Positions 26,637 to 35,824 of a DNA stretch of 64,000 nucleotides are shown here, one piece after another. The DNA lies in NCBI GenBank assembly GCA_963730535.1, contig CAVSRU010000004.1, positions 3,939 through 67,938 on the forward strand, written 5' to 3'. The notes under the pieces were generated by a model. It searched no databases and was not told where the DNA came from. It was given only the letters and a program-made list of their open reading frames with translations. Every line of letters starts with the position of its first letter. The stretch's first letter is position 1. This DNA comes from DASSUW01 sp963730535. Its GTDB lineage: Bacteria; Actinomycetota; Thermoleophilia; Solirubrobacterales; Solirubrobacteraceae. The position numbers were made by a program, and so were the translations under genes.

Positions 26637-28046
26637 ATGCCGGACTTCGACGTGCACTTCGAGGAGTTCCTCCATCTGGCGGGGCTGGACCACGACAAGG
26701 CGCTGATCGCGTGGGGCGGCTTCTACTTCCGGCGTGGCGACTCACCCTACGGCGAGTGGCGGATCGTGGACGACGAGGAGCTCGCGGCGGTCGCCTCGGG
26801 GCCGCGGACCGAGACGATCGGGGCCGGCTCGGAGCCGTTCGGCTCGGCCACCGTCGAGGTCGAGGCGGGCGGCCGCGTCGTCGCCCGCGCGCACACCGAC
26901 GAGCACAACCACGCCTGGCTCACCGGCCTGGAACCGGACACCGAGTACCGGTATCGGGTTGTCGTCGACGGCAGGCGGTGGGGCGACGGCGAGCTGCACG
27001 ACTGGAGCGTCGAGGAGCGCACGCTCGTCCGGGCGGGCGGCCGCTACGACAACCGCTTCCGCACCCTCCCGTCGACCGACGTGGCCGAGCCGGTCACCTT
27101 CGCCGTGCTCGGCGACTACGGCGTGGGGATCGTCGACGGCCGTCTCGACGGCGCGCGCCAGCTGCTGATCGCCCGAGCGCTCGAGCGGGCGGTCGACCGG
27201 CACGACGTACGGCTCGTCCTCACGACCGGCGACAACATCTACCTCGGCCACCAGGACACCGCGGGCACCGGCAACGAGGACGACGACTGGTACTCGAGCT
27301 TCTACCAGCCGTACCGCTACGTCCTGAACCGGGTCCCGTTCTTCCCGACCGTCGGCAACCACGACGCCGGCGACAGCGAGAGCTCGGACGACCGCGACCA
27401 GCTCACCGACAACCTCTTCCTCGAGCACCGTTTCCGTCCCTGGGTCGAGGCGGGATCGGCGTCCCTGGGCCCGGGCCTCTTCTATCGCTTCCAGGTCGGG
27501 GCGCACCTCGAGTTCATCTGCATCGACACCTCGATCGCGTCGGGCATGGATGTCGAGCACTACTTCGACGACCCGGCGCACCGCCGGTGGGTGGAGGAGT
27601 CGCTCGGCCGCGAGGGCCCGCTGTGGCAGGTGCCGTTCTGCCACCACCCGCCGTTCTGCGCGGGCCCCGAGCACACCAACACGACCGGCATGGTCGAGCG
27701 CCTCGTCCCCCTCTTCGAGAAGGCCGGCGTCCGCCTCGTGCTCAGCGGCCACGAGCACAACTTCCAGTACGCCGTGGTCGACGACGTCCACTACGTGGTC
27801 AGCGGCGCGTCGGGCAAGCTCCGCACCGAACCGCCGCGCCACTTCGAGCTGGCCCATACCGGGGCCTGGGCAGCAGCCGGCCACTTCCTGCTCGGGCGCG
27901 CCGACGACCGCGGCATCGTCCTCCACGCGCTCGCCGACGTCCACGTGGACGGCACGCTGGTGCCGATCGAGCCGGTCGACGCGCAGGGCCGCCCCGCGGA
28001 GCCGAGGATCGAGATCGCCCCGCCGCGCGCGGCTCAGCGGCCGTAG
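26637..28046 (+). CDS. Purple acid phosphatase-like metallophosphoesterase
   Basis: A 469-residue protein. The N-terminal ~150 residues look like a fibronectin-III-type domain (GLEPDTEYRYRVVVDG). The phosphoesterase core has AVLGDYG, TTGDNIYLGH, TVGNHDAG, FCHHPPFC and LSGHEHNFQ, all ligand blocks intact. No signal peptide is visible, unusual for this family. TAGAAG lies 6 nt before the ATG. The end overlaps the convergent DtxR-type gene by 13 bp. Substrate unknown, phosphomonoesters likely. Confidence 0.88.
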   Translation: MPDFDVHFEEFLHLAGLDHDKALIAWGGFYFRRGDSPYGEWRIVDDEELAAVASGPRTETIGAGSEPFGSATVEVEAGGRVVARAHTDEHNHAWLTGLEPDTEYRYRVVVDGRRWGDGELHDWSVEERTLVRAGGRYDNRFRTLPSTDVAEPVTFAVLGDYGVGIVDGRLDGARQLLIARALERAVDRHDVRLVLTTGDNIYLGHQDTAGTGNEDDDWYSSFYQPYRYVLNRVPFFPTVGNHDAGDSESSDDRDQLTDNLFLEHRFRPWVEAGSASLGPGLFYRFQVGAHLEFICIDTSIASGMDVEHYFDDPAHRRWVEESLGREGPLWQVPFCHHPPFCAGPEHTNTTGMVERLVPLFEKAGVRLVLSGHEHNFQYAVVDDVHYVVSGASGKLRTEPPRHFELAHTGAWAAAGHFLLGRADDRGIVLHALADVHVDGTLVPIEPVDAQGRPAEPRIEIAPPRAAQRP

Positions 28047-28747
28047 CGCTCCTTCGCGAGCACGAGCTGCTCGGGGAGCGCGGTGCGGGGCGGCGGTGAG
28101 GGATCGGCGAGGACGGAGACCGTCTCGGACACCGAGCGCGTGAGCGTGGCGTTGCCGTCGGCGAACGCGACCACGACGTGGTCGTCGTCGACCTCCGCCA
28201 CGCGCCCGTCCTTGCCCGGCTCCACGCCCTCGGCCATGAACAGGTGCAGCAGGTCCTCGGCCTCGTTCTCGAATCGCAGGACCGTCACCGACGCGCCCTC
28301 GGAGACGTCGGCCAGCGGCACGCCCTCGATCCGCTCGCCGGGGCTGATCGGGTGGCCGTGGGGGCAGGTCTTCGCGTCGCCGATCGCGGCCAGCATCCGC
28401 TCCTCGAGCTTCGGCGACATCGCGTGCTCGAGTCGCTCGGCCTCCTCGTGGACGTCGTCCCACGGGATCCCGAGCACGTCGGTCAGGAAGCGCTCGATCA
28501 GCCGGTGACGGCGGACGATGCCCTCGGCGTGCTCGCGGCCGTGGTCCGTGAAGGCCAGCGCCTTGTCCGCGCCGCGCGTGATGTAGCCGTCGCGCTCGAG
28601 CCGCCCGATCATCTCGTGGACGGTCGGAGCGGAGAGCTGCATCGCGCGCGCGACGTTCGCGCCCGTCATCGGCAGGCCCGCCTCCTGCAGCCAGAAGATG
28701 GTCTGCAGGTACTCCTCTTCGGCGGCGGTCGCTTGGGCGTGGGACAT
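28034..28747 (-). CDS. DtxR/MntR-family metal-dependent repressor
   Basis: A 237-residue regulator. Residues 10-65 form the winged helix with recognition region QLSAPTVHEMIGRLERDGYI. The dimerisation/metal domain contains HRLIERFLTDVLG and EEAERLEHAMSPKLEERM, and CPHGHPISP marks the usual end of that domain. An SH3/FeoA-like domain with VTVLRFENEAE follows. It senses Fe(II) or Mn(II); which one cannot be told. TAACCT lies 7 nt before the ATG. A LysR gene is immediately upstream in the same orientation. Confidence 0.9.
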   Translation of the reverse strand: MSHAQATAAEEEYLQTIFWLQEAGLPMTGANVARAMQLSAPTVHEMIGRLERDGYITRGADKALAFTDHGREHAEGIVRRHRLIERFLTDVLGIPWDDVHEEAERLEHAMSPKLEERMLAAIGDAKTCPHGHPISPGERIEGVPLADVSEGASVTVLRFENEAEDLLHLFMAEGVEPGKDGRVAEVDDDHVVVAFADGNATLTRSVSETVSVLADPSPPPRTALPEQLVLAKERYGR

Positions 28748-28757
28748 GGAGTTGAGG

Positions 28758-29687
28758 TTATCCGTGGAGCTGGTCCGGCGTGGCCATCTGGCGCCCCATC
28801 GCGGACACGTGCTTCTCGGCCAGCGCGATGAACTCGCGCGTGGCCGGGGTGAGCTGGGCGTTGCGGCGGGTGATGAAGGCGAAGGTGTCGTAGAGCGGCG
28901 GGGAGAACGACACCCCGGTGAGCTTGCGCGCGTAGGCGCGGCTGCTGATCAGCACCTGGCTCGAGACCGTGTCCCCGAGACCGCGGGCGCACAGCTCGAG
29001 CGCCGCGGTGACGTACTCGACCTCGATCTGCGGCTCGAGCTTGACCCCCGCCTGCTGGGCGCGCTCGCGCAGCTGGCGGCGCGTCGGATCGTCCTCGCCC
29101 CAGCGCGCGTCGAAGAGGATGAGCGGCGCCTCGGCAAGCCGCTCGATCGTCATCGGCGTCGCCACCCGCTTAGGGTCGGCGCTGACGTACAGGAGCTCCT
29201 CGCGCAGCGCGGGCCGGACGTCGAGCCCGCGGTCGTCGATCGGCAGCGCCACCAGCCCGGCCTCGAGCCGGCCCTCGCGCACGGCGTCGGCGACCTCGGC
29301 CGAGTTCTGGCCCACCGCGCGCACGCGGACGCCCGGATGCCGGGCCCGGAAGTCCTCGACGAGCCCGGCCAGGAGGTAGTGGTGGGCGCTGCCGAAGGTG
29401 CCGAACTCGACCGTCCCGCCGGCCAGCTCGCGGACCTCGCGCACCGACTCCTCGGCCTCGCGGGCAGTCGCCAGCGTCCGCGACGCGTGGGGCTGGAAGA
29501 GCCGGCCCGCCTCCGTGAGCTCGAGGCCGCGGCCCACCCGCGCGAACAGCGCGACGCCCAGCTCGGCCTCCAGCCGGCGGATCTGCTCGGAGATGCTCGG
29601 CTGCGCCATGAAGAGGCTCTGGGCGGCCGCCGAGAACGAGCCGTGCTCCGCCGCCGCGAGGAAGTAGGTGAGCTGCTGGAGAGTCAT
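28758..29687 (-). CDS. LysR-family transcriptional regulator
   Basis: A 309-residue LTTR. MTLQQLTYFLAAAEHGSFSA begins the winged HTH, with AAQSLFMAQPSISEQIRRLE as the helix pair; a periplasmic-binding-like effector domain fills the rest (VEFGTFGSAHHYLLAGLVED). An AAGGA sequence precedes the ATG at 29687. A short ORF starts divergently 70 bp away, a candidate target. It may be co-transcribed with the DtxR gene 10 bp downstream. Confidence 0.9.
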   Translation of the reverse strand: MTLQQLTYFLAAAEHGSFSAAAQSLFMAQPSISEQIRRLEAELGVALFARVGRGLELTEAGRLFQPHASRTLATAREAEESVREVRELAGGTVEFGTFGSAHHYLLAGLVEDFRARHPGVRVRAVGQNSAEVADAVREGRLEAGLVALPIDDRGLDVRPALREELLYVSADPKRVATPMTIERLAEAPLILFDARWGEDDPTRRQLRERAQQAGVKLEPQIEVEYVTAALELCARGLGDTVSSQVLISSRAYARKLTGVSFSPPLYDTFAFITRRNAQLTPATREFIALAEKHVSAMGRQMATPDQLHG

Positions 29688-29757
29688 AGGTTTTTCCTTC
29701 TGATCCTCTAGTCAACCAAGTATACAGCGATGGGTCACATGCTCCGATACTGATGTC

Positions 29758-29859
29758 ATGTTCACTCTCACCGCCATCGCGCTTCCGCTGGCGCTGCTCG
29801 GACTGAAGTTCGGCGCGGACGACCGCCCCGGCTTCGACGAGCGCCGCCCGCTCAATTAA
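29758..29859 (+). CDS. 33-residue hydrophobic small protein (candidate)
   Basis: MFTLTAIALPLALLGLKFGA, then a charged tail DDRPGFDERRPLN and stop: one membrane-like segment with a polar C-terminus. GATACT lies exactly 6 nt before the ATG, the same spacing as other leaderless starts here, and a strong hairpin follows 16 bp after the stop. It is divergent to the LysR gene. Function unknown; short enough that chance cannot be ruled out. Confidence 0.5.
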   Translation: MFTLTAIALPLALLGLKFGADDRPGFDERRPLN

Positions 29860-29874
29860 CACCGCCACAAGATC

Positions 29875-29904
29875 GAGCCCCTGCAACCGCGGGGGCTCTC
29901 TGCT
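29875..29904 (+). terminator. Rho-independent-type terminator after the 33-residue ORF
   Basis: GAGCCCC (29875-29881) pairs with GGGGCTC (29892-29898) around a 10-nt loop, followed by TCTGCTTTG. Confidence 0.6.
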
Positions 29905-29919
29905 TTGCTGAGGGGAGCC

Positions 29920-30864
29920 ATGACGCTCCCGCTCTCGCCGCCCGTTCTCCCCCAGCTCGCCCGCTCGGCCAAGACGCTGCCCAGCGGCGAAGGCTGGAGC
30001 TACGAGCCCAAGTGGGACGGCTTCCGCGCCATCGCCTTCGTGGACGACGGCGACATCTACCTCCAGTCGCGCAACGGCCGGCCGCTCAGCCGGTACTTCC
30101 CCGAGCTCGCGTTTCCCGCCGGCCGCTACGTGCTGGACGGCGAGATCGTCCTGTTCGACGACGAGGGCCGGCAGGACTTCGACGCGCTGGGCCAGCGGAT
30201 CCACCCGGCCGAGTCGCGCATCCGCATGCTCGCGGAGACGACACCCACCCGCTTCATCGCGTTCGACGTCCTCTCCGTCGACGACGACGTCCTGCTCGAG
30301 CGTCCGCAGCACGAGCGCCGCGCCCGGCTGGAGCGGCTCGTCGACGCGCCCGTCGACCTCACGCCGGTCGTGTACGAGCCCGACGCCGCCCAGGAGTGGC
30401 TCCAGGGAGCCGAGGGCGTGGTCGCCAAGCAGCTGGACGCCCGCTACTGCCCCGGCGAGCGGACCGGGATGGTGAAGATCAAGCGGGTCCGGACGATCGA
30501 CGCCGTCGTCATGGGCTGGCGGCCCGGCAAGGAGGAGGGCACCGTCGGCTCGTTCATCCTCGGCCTCCACGACGAGAACGGGAAACTGCGCCCGGTCGGC
30601 CACACCTCCGGGTTCAGCGCCAAGGAGAAGCGCGAGCTCCCGGCCAAGCTGGCGCCGTACGAGACGGGCAAGCGCGGGATGGGCGACCCCAGCCGCTGGG
30701 CCAACGACCGGGAGCTCGAGTGGATCGAGCTGCGCCCGGAGCTGGTCGTCGAGGTCACGTTCGACCACACGAGCAACAACCGCATCCGCCACGGAGCCAA
30801 GATCATCCGCTGGCGCGAGGACAAGCCGCCGGCGGAGTGCCTGACCGACCAATTGCTCCAGTAA
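29920..30864 (+). CDS. ATP-dependent DNA ligase, LigC type
   Basis: A 314-residue ligase. YEPKWDGFRAI holds the adenylated lysine (K-x-D-G), SRNGRPLSRYFPEL and LDGEIVLFD are motifs III and the glutamate strip, EGVVAKQLDARY and MVKIKRVRTIDAVV are motifs IV and V. A C-terminal OB domain completes the short LigC architecture, without polymerase or nuclease domains. A GGGGAG sequence precedes the ATG at 29920; TTG at 29905 is less likely. Such ligases act in repair and end joining. Confidence 0.92.
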   Translation: MTLPLSPPVLPQLARSAKTLPSGEGWSYEPKWDGFRAIAFVDDGDIYLQSRNGRPLSRYFPELAFPAGRYVLDGEIVLFDDEGRQDFDALGQRIHPAESRIRMLAETTPTRFIAFDVLSVDDDVLLERPQHERRARLERLVDAPVDLTPVVYEPDAAQEWLQGAEGVVAKQLDARYCPGERTGMVKIKRVRTIDAVVMGWRPGKEEGTVGSFILGLHDENGKLRPVGHTSGFSAKEKRELPAKLAPYETGKRGMGDPSRWANDRELEWIELRPELVVEVTFDHTSNNRIRHGAKIIRWREDKPPAECLTDQLLQ

Positions 30865-30900
30865 AAACAGGGGGAATTCCTCGTTTCGGCGGGGGACGTG

Positions 30901-30918
30901 CGGCCGTAGCTTCGGCCG
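30901..30918 (+). promoter_or_regulatory. Dyad covering a putative -10 box
   Basis: CGGCCG-TAGCTT-CGGCCG: the central TAGCTT lies 10 nt before the ATG at 30923 in leaderless spacing, and both flanks are identical self-complementary hexamers. A GGGAATTCC sequence lies about 25 bp further upstream. It looks like an operator over a promoter. Confidence 0.4.
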
Positions 30919-30922
30919 TGCG

Positions 30923-31198
30923 ATGCCGAGCTACCTGATCGAGAGCTATCTCCCCCGCTCCCGCTCCGGAGAGCTCCCGGCGGCCGTGAGCCGCCTCCGG
31001 CGTGCGACGGAGTCGCTCGCCGCCGAGGGAGCCGCCGTCCGCCACATTCGGTCCACGTTCGTTCCGAGCGACGAGCTGTGTCTCCACCTGTTCGAGGCGG
31101 AGGACGAGGCGACGGTCGGTGAGGCGAGCCGGCGCGCGGCGATCGAGCCTGCCCGCGTGGTGCAGGCGATAAGCGATGCACCAGGAGGTGCGACATGA
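30923..31198 (+). CDS. DUF4242/SCO4226-like small nickel-binding-type protein
   Basis: A 91-residue protein starting MPSYLIESYLPR, with a ferredoxin-like alpha/beta pattern and a C-terminal VGEASRRAAIEPARVVQAI. This fits the SCO4226/DUF4242 family, some members of which bind nickel; metal binding here is inferred. Its stop overlaps the next start (ATGA). Confidence 0.75.
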   Translation: MPSYLIESYLPRSRSGELPAAVSRLRRATESLAAEGAAVRHIRSTFVPSDELCLHLFEAEDEATVGEASRRAAIEPARVVQAISDAPGGAT

Positions 31199-31578
31199 GG
31201 ACCCTGCAGATGTTCACCGGGCTCGCTGTGTGTGCCGCCATCGCCGCCGGATGCGGCGAGGACGAAGCGGCGATGCAGCCGGCCAAAGCCACCATCACGC
31301 CCGCGGAGCGGCAGGCGCAGCTCGAGCAGGACCCGTACGACCTGCGCTGCGCCGATCTCCGCGACAAGGTCGACTCGGCGCGGATGACGCGGATCGTCCA
31401 GTACGCCCTCGCCGACGACGCCAAGATCCCGGCCTCAACCGCCTGCGCTCCTCGCAGAGCATCTTCTACGCCATCACCGAGGTCTGCAAGGACAAGCCGG
31501 GGTCGTTCAGGCCCGCCAGGCCGGCGATCTCGCGGCGTTCGCAGCGGCGAGTACCTCGCCGACCTCGGGACACCCTGA
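31195..31578 (+). pseudogene. Small lipoprotein, three compensating frameshifts
   Basis: MRTLQMFTGLAVCAAIAAGC is a lipoprotein signal with its lipobox cysteine. The frame is good to ADDAKIP. The natural sequence then continues in a second frame (GLNRLRSSQSIFYAITEVC, then KDKPGSF), a third (ARQAGDLAAFAA) and returns to the first for GEYLADLGTP and the stop. Each change fits loss of one G in a G run (near 31435, 31509 and 31548). About 127 residues as a whole protein, probably a membrane-anchored protein of unknown function, coupled to the upstream gene. Confidence 0.6.
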
Positions 31579-31618
31579 CACCCACCCGCGTCCCGGGTAG
31601 GCTCGGCCTCCAAGCGCC

Positions 31619-34405
31619 ATGGAGGTCGAGCTCATCGGGAGGGACGAGGAGCTCCAGAGGATGGAGCGGTTCCTCGACGGCGTGCAGCGGGGCGCGCGAG
31701 CCGTGCTGATCGAGGGAGAGGCCGGGGCGGGCAAGTCGGTGCTGTGGGAGGCGGCGCTCGAGCGCGCGCGAGCAGCGGGCGCCCGGGTGGCCGCCGCGCG
31801 CCCGACGGAGGCCGAGACGAGCTACGCCCACGCCGCGCTCGGCGATCTCCTCGGCGCCGCTCCCGAAGCGCTGGAGGAGCTTCCGCTGCCGCAGCGGCGG
31901 GCACTGGAGATCGCGCTGCTCCTGGCCGAGGTGGATGGGGAGCAACCCGATCGGCAGGCCGTGGCGCGGGCGACGCTGAGCGCGCTGCGCGCGCTCGCCC
32001 GCGAGATGCCGCTGGTCGTGGCGGTCGACGACGTCCAGTGGCTCGATCCGCCGACCGCCGCGGTGCTCGCCTTCGCGGCACGACGCCTCGCCGACGAGCG
32101 CATCGGGTTGCTCCTGGCGCTGCGGACGGCGGATCACCAGCCGGCGCCGCTCGGCCTCGAGCGGGCCTTCGCCGAGCGCCTCGACCGGGTCGCGCTCCCG
32201 CCGCTGAGCCTCGGCGCGGTGCAGCGCCTCCTCCAGCTCCGGCTCGACTGGGTCCCCTCACGTCCGGTCCTTCGCCACCTCCACGAGCTCGCGGGCGGCA
32301 ACCCGTTCTTCGCCCTCGAGCTCGGGCGGGCGCTTGCGTCGGGACTGCTCCACCTCGAGCCGGGAGAGCCGCTCCCCGTAACGCTCGACGCGCTCGTCAG
32401 CGCACGCCTCGAGGGCCTGGCGCCCGCGACGCGACGCGGGCTCGCCGTGGCGGCATCGATGCGCCAGCCGGCACTCGAGGTCGTGGAGGCCGTCGCCGGC
32501 GACGGCGTGCTGGCCGAGGCGGAGCGCGCGCAGATCGTCGCGGTGCGCGACGGCGTCGTCCGCTTCGCGCATCCCCTGCTCGCGTCGGGCGCCTACGCCG
32601 CCGCCGACCCGGCGACGCGGCGCGACCTGCACGCCGCGGTCGCCGTGCGGGTGAGCGATCCCGAGGAACGCGCCCGGCACCTCGCGATGGCCGCGACCGG
32701 GCCCGACGAGCAGGTGGCGGGCGCGCTCGAGGAGGCCGCCCGCCACGCCGAGTCGCGCGGCGCACCGGCGGCGGCGGCCGACCTGTTCGAGCGGGCGGTG
32801 CGCCTGACGCCGCCCGAGGGCGTCCGCGACGCGCAGCGACGGGCCGTCGACGCCGCCTTCGGCATCTTCCAGTCCGGCGACAGCCGGCGGGCGCGCGAGA
32901 TGCTCGACGAGGTAGTCGCGGCGATGGACCGCGGCCCGGCTCGCGCACGCGCCCTGGTGCGCCTCTCGCTGGTACGCGGCTACGACGACGACCTGCGAGC
33001 CGCGGAGGCGCTCCTGCGCCAGGCGGTCGACGAGGCGCAGGGTGACGACGAGCTCGTGGCCAGCGCGCGCAACGAGCTGTCCGGGATGCTCTTCAGGCTG
33101 CGCGAGCGACTCGTCGAGGCCGTGGAGCATGGCGCGGCGGCCGCCGCGACCTCGACGCAGGTGGCGACCATCGCCGAGGCGACGGGCTCGCGCCTGCTGG
33201 CCGAGGCCGCACTGGGCCGCGCGAACGCACGGTCGACGCTCCGCCGCGTGCTAGAGCTCCAGCCGGGCCTCGAGCATCGCCGCGTGATCGCGCAGCCGCT
33301 GTTCCAGGCCGGGTTCGCCTGGCTGTGGTGGGACGACCTCGAGCGCGCGCGGACGGTATTCGTGACCCTGCGCGCGCGGGCCGCGGAGCTCGGCGACGAG
33401 GGCTCGCTCGCCTACGTGCTCGTGTTGGGCGCCCAGATCGACTGCGTGCGCGGGGACGTGCGGAGCGCGACCCGTCACACGGACGAGGGCCACGCGCTGA
33501 CGGAGCAGACGGGCCAGGCCACGGTGGGCGCCTATCTGCTCGCGCTGCGCGGCGCTCGCCGACGCGATCGGCGGGGACGTCGATGACGGCCGGGACCGCG
33601 CCGAGCGCGCGCTCGCGATCGCCGCTCGCACCAACGGCCGGCCGGCGGAGCACTTCGCCCGAGCGGCGCTCGGCCTGCTGGAGCAGTCGGTCGGCCGGCC
33701 GGCCGAGGTCAGTCGCGCGCTCGGCCCACTCGTCGACTTCCTCCGCGCCGAGCAGATCACCGAGCCGGGCACCGCGCGCGTCGTCCCCGACCAGATCGAG
33801 GCGCTGATCGCGCTCGGCGAGCCGGCGGCGGCCGGCGAGCTGCTCGACTGGTACGCGGCGAACGCCGAGCGGCTCGACCGGCGCTCGGCTCTCGGCGCCG
33901 CGGCGCGGTGTCGCGGCCTGATCGCCGGCGCCCGCGGGGACGTGGACGGCGCCGTGGCCATGCTCGCGAGCGCGCTGAGCATCCACGAGGGCGTCCCGAT
34001 CCCGCTCGAGCGCGGACGCACCCAGCTCGCCCTCGGGATGGCCCTGCGGCGCTCGCGCGCAGCGCCGCGCCGCTCGCGAAGCGCTCGAGGCGGCCCGCGA
34101 CACGTTCGCCGGGATCGGCGCACGCGTGTGGGCCGGACGGGCGGAGGCCGAGCTTGGAAGGCGTCGGTGGTCGGCCGCCGTCCTCAGGGGCGCTCACCCC
34201 GACCGAGCGGCGCGTCGCGGAGCTGGTCGGCCGCGGCCTCCAGACCAAGCAGGTGGCGGCCGCGCTGTACGTCTCGCCGAAGACGGTCGAGGGCCACCTC
34301 ACCCGCATCTACGGCAAGCTGGGCGTCGGCTCGCGCACCGAGCTGGCCCAACAGGTCGGCGAGACCTCTAGACGATGCGCGGCGTGCTCTGGGAGCGGGC
34401 CTTGA
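31619..34405 (+). pseudogene. Large ATP-binding LuxR-family regulator (LAL type), three apparent frameshifts
   Basis: About 925 residues when joined. MEVELIGRDEELQRMERFL opens an AAA/STAND domain with Walker A EGEAGAGKSVLWE and Walker B LVVAVDDVQWLDP. A long TPR-like helical middle follows. The LuxR HTH at the end is LTPTERRVAELVGRGLQTKQ and VSPKTVEGHLTRIYGKL. The frame shifts near 33550, 34058 and 34160 with net change zero, so the terminal HTH returns to the starting frame. Each piece is well conserved, pointing to indel errors rather than decay. The end overlaps the convergent HxlR gene. Ligand and targets unknown. Confidence 0.8.
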
Positions 34406-34784
34406 TCTCCTCGGCCTCGGAGCGGGAGCGCTGGAGCCGCGCGTCGCTCAGCTCCTTGCGGTGCTCGAGGCCCCAGCCGGCGAGCGGGACGAGCGCGACG
34501 AGCAGGTGCTCGCCGGCCGGCGAGAGGTCGTACTCCACGCGCGACGGCACGCGCGCGTAGACGCGCCGCTCGACGAGCCCGTCCTCCTCGAGCTGGCGTA
34601 GCGTCGCGCTCAGCATCCGGCGCGACACGCCGTCGATCTGGCGCAGCAGCTCGTTGAACCGGTACGTGCCCTCGCCCAGTCGCGCGAGGACGAGGACGCT
34701 CCACTTGGCGGCGAGCACGCCCACCGCCGACTGGAGTGCGGCGACCGCCTCGTCGTCCGCCGTCGGGAACGTCTCCGCCATCAT
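34368..34784 (-). CDS. HxlR-family winged-helix regulator
   Basis: A 138-residue regulator. VGVLAAKWSVLVLARLGEG and RFNELLRQIDGVSRRMLSAT form the winged helix, followed by LRQLEEDGLVERRVYARVPS and YDLSPAGEHLL. It is divergent from the glycerate kinase gene with only about 27 bp between, so it may control that gene. It lacks the usual N-terminal redox cysteine. Confidence 0.88.
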   Translation of the reverse strand: MMAETFPTADDEAVAALQSAVGVLAAKWSVLVLARLGEGTYRFNELLRQIDGVSRRMLSATLRQLEEDGLVERRVYARVPSRVEYDLSPAGEHLLVALVPLAGWGLEHRKELSDARLQRSRSEAEEIKARSQSTPRIV

Positions 34785-34811
34785 CGACCGGAGGATACGC
34801 TCGGCGGCCCG

Positions 34812-35820
34812 GTGCCCGTGCCAGACCGCCCCGTCCTCGTCGCCCCCGACTCCTTCAAGGGCACCTATCGCGCCCCCGAGGTGGCGGCCGCGATCGGCCG
34901 CGGGCTCGAGCGCGCCGGGCTGATGCCGCCCGACCTGTGCCCGGTCGCCGACGGCGGCGAGGGCACGCTCGAGGCGCTCCTGCCCCGGCTCGGGCGGCGA
35001 GGTGGTGGCGGCGGCCGCCCACGACCCGCTCGGGCGCGAGCTGCGCGCGTCGTTCGGGCTCGTCGAGGACGGCGGGACCGCGATCGTGGAGACCGCGACG
35101 GCGAGCGGCCTCGGGCTGGTGGCGGCCGAGGAGCGCGACGCCTGGGCGGCCTCGACCTACGGCACCGGCGAGCTGATCGCCGCCGCGGCCCAGGCCGGGG
35201 CGGCGGTGATCCTCGTGCCCGTCGGCGGCAGCGCGACCAGCGACGGCGGCGCGGGCGCGCTGGAGGCGATCGAGGACGCGGGCGGGCTCGGCGGCGCGCG
35301 CCTCGTGGTCCTGTGCGACGTGCGCACGCCGTTCGAGGACGCCCCGAAGGTGTTCGGGCCGCAGAAGGGCGCCGATCCGGAGACCGTCGCCCGCCTCGAG
35401 CAGCGGCTCGACGAGCTGGCGCGCGGCTGGCCGCGCGACCCCCGCGGGGTGCCGATGACCGGCTGCGCCGGCGGCCTCTCCGGCGGGCTGTGGGCCGTGC
35501 ACGGCGCCACGCTCGAGCCCGGCGCCCCGTGGGTCCTCGACGCGCTCGACTTCGACACCCGGATGCGCGCCTCCCGCGCCGTCGTCACCGGCGAGGGCGC
35601 GCTCGACGAGCAGACCCTCCAGGGCAAGCTCGTCGGCGAGATCGGTACCCGCGCCCGTCAGGCGGGGGTGCCGCTCCACGCGATCGTCGGCACCGACCGC
35701 CTCGACCCCTTCGGCAAGCGCATGATCGATCTCATGCGCGTGCTGGAGGCGACGACCCTCGAGGAGATGGAGGCGGCCGGCGAGGCCCTCGGCCGTGAGT
35801 TGGCCGAAGGCCTCGCCTGA
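34812..35820 (+). pseudogene. glxK: Glycerate kinase (GlxK family), one apparent frameshift
   Basis: Phosphorylates D-glycerate. RPVLVAPDSFKGTYRA is the family signature, CPVADGGEGTLEALLPRLG continues, then the frame breaks near 34993 in a GGG run. One base less gives EVVAAAAHDPLGREL and the rest: VGGSATSDGGAGALE, CAGGLSGGLW, VVTGEGALDEQTLQGKLVGE. Full length about 335 residues as expected. GTG at 34812; an HxlR regulator is divergent. Confidence 0.87.
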
Positions 35821-35824
35821 GTGC

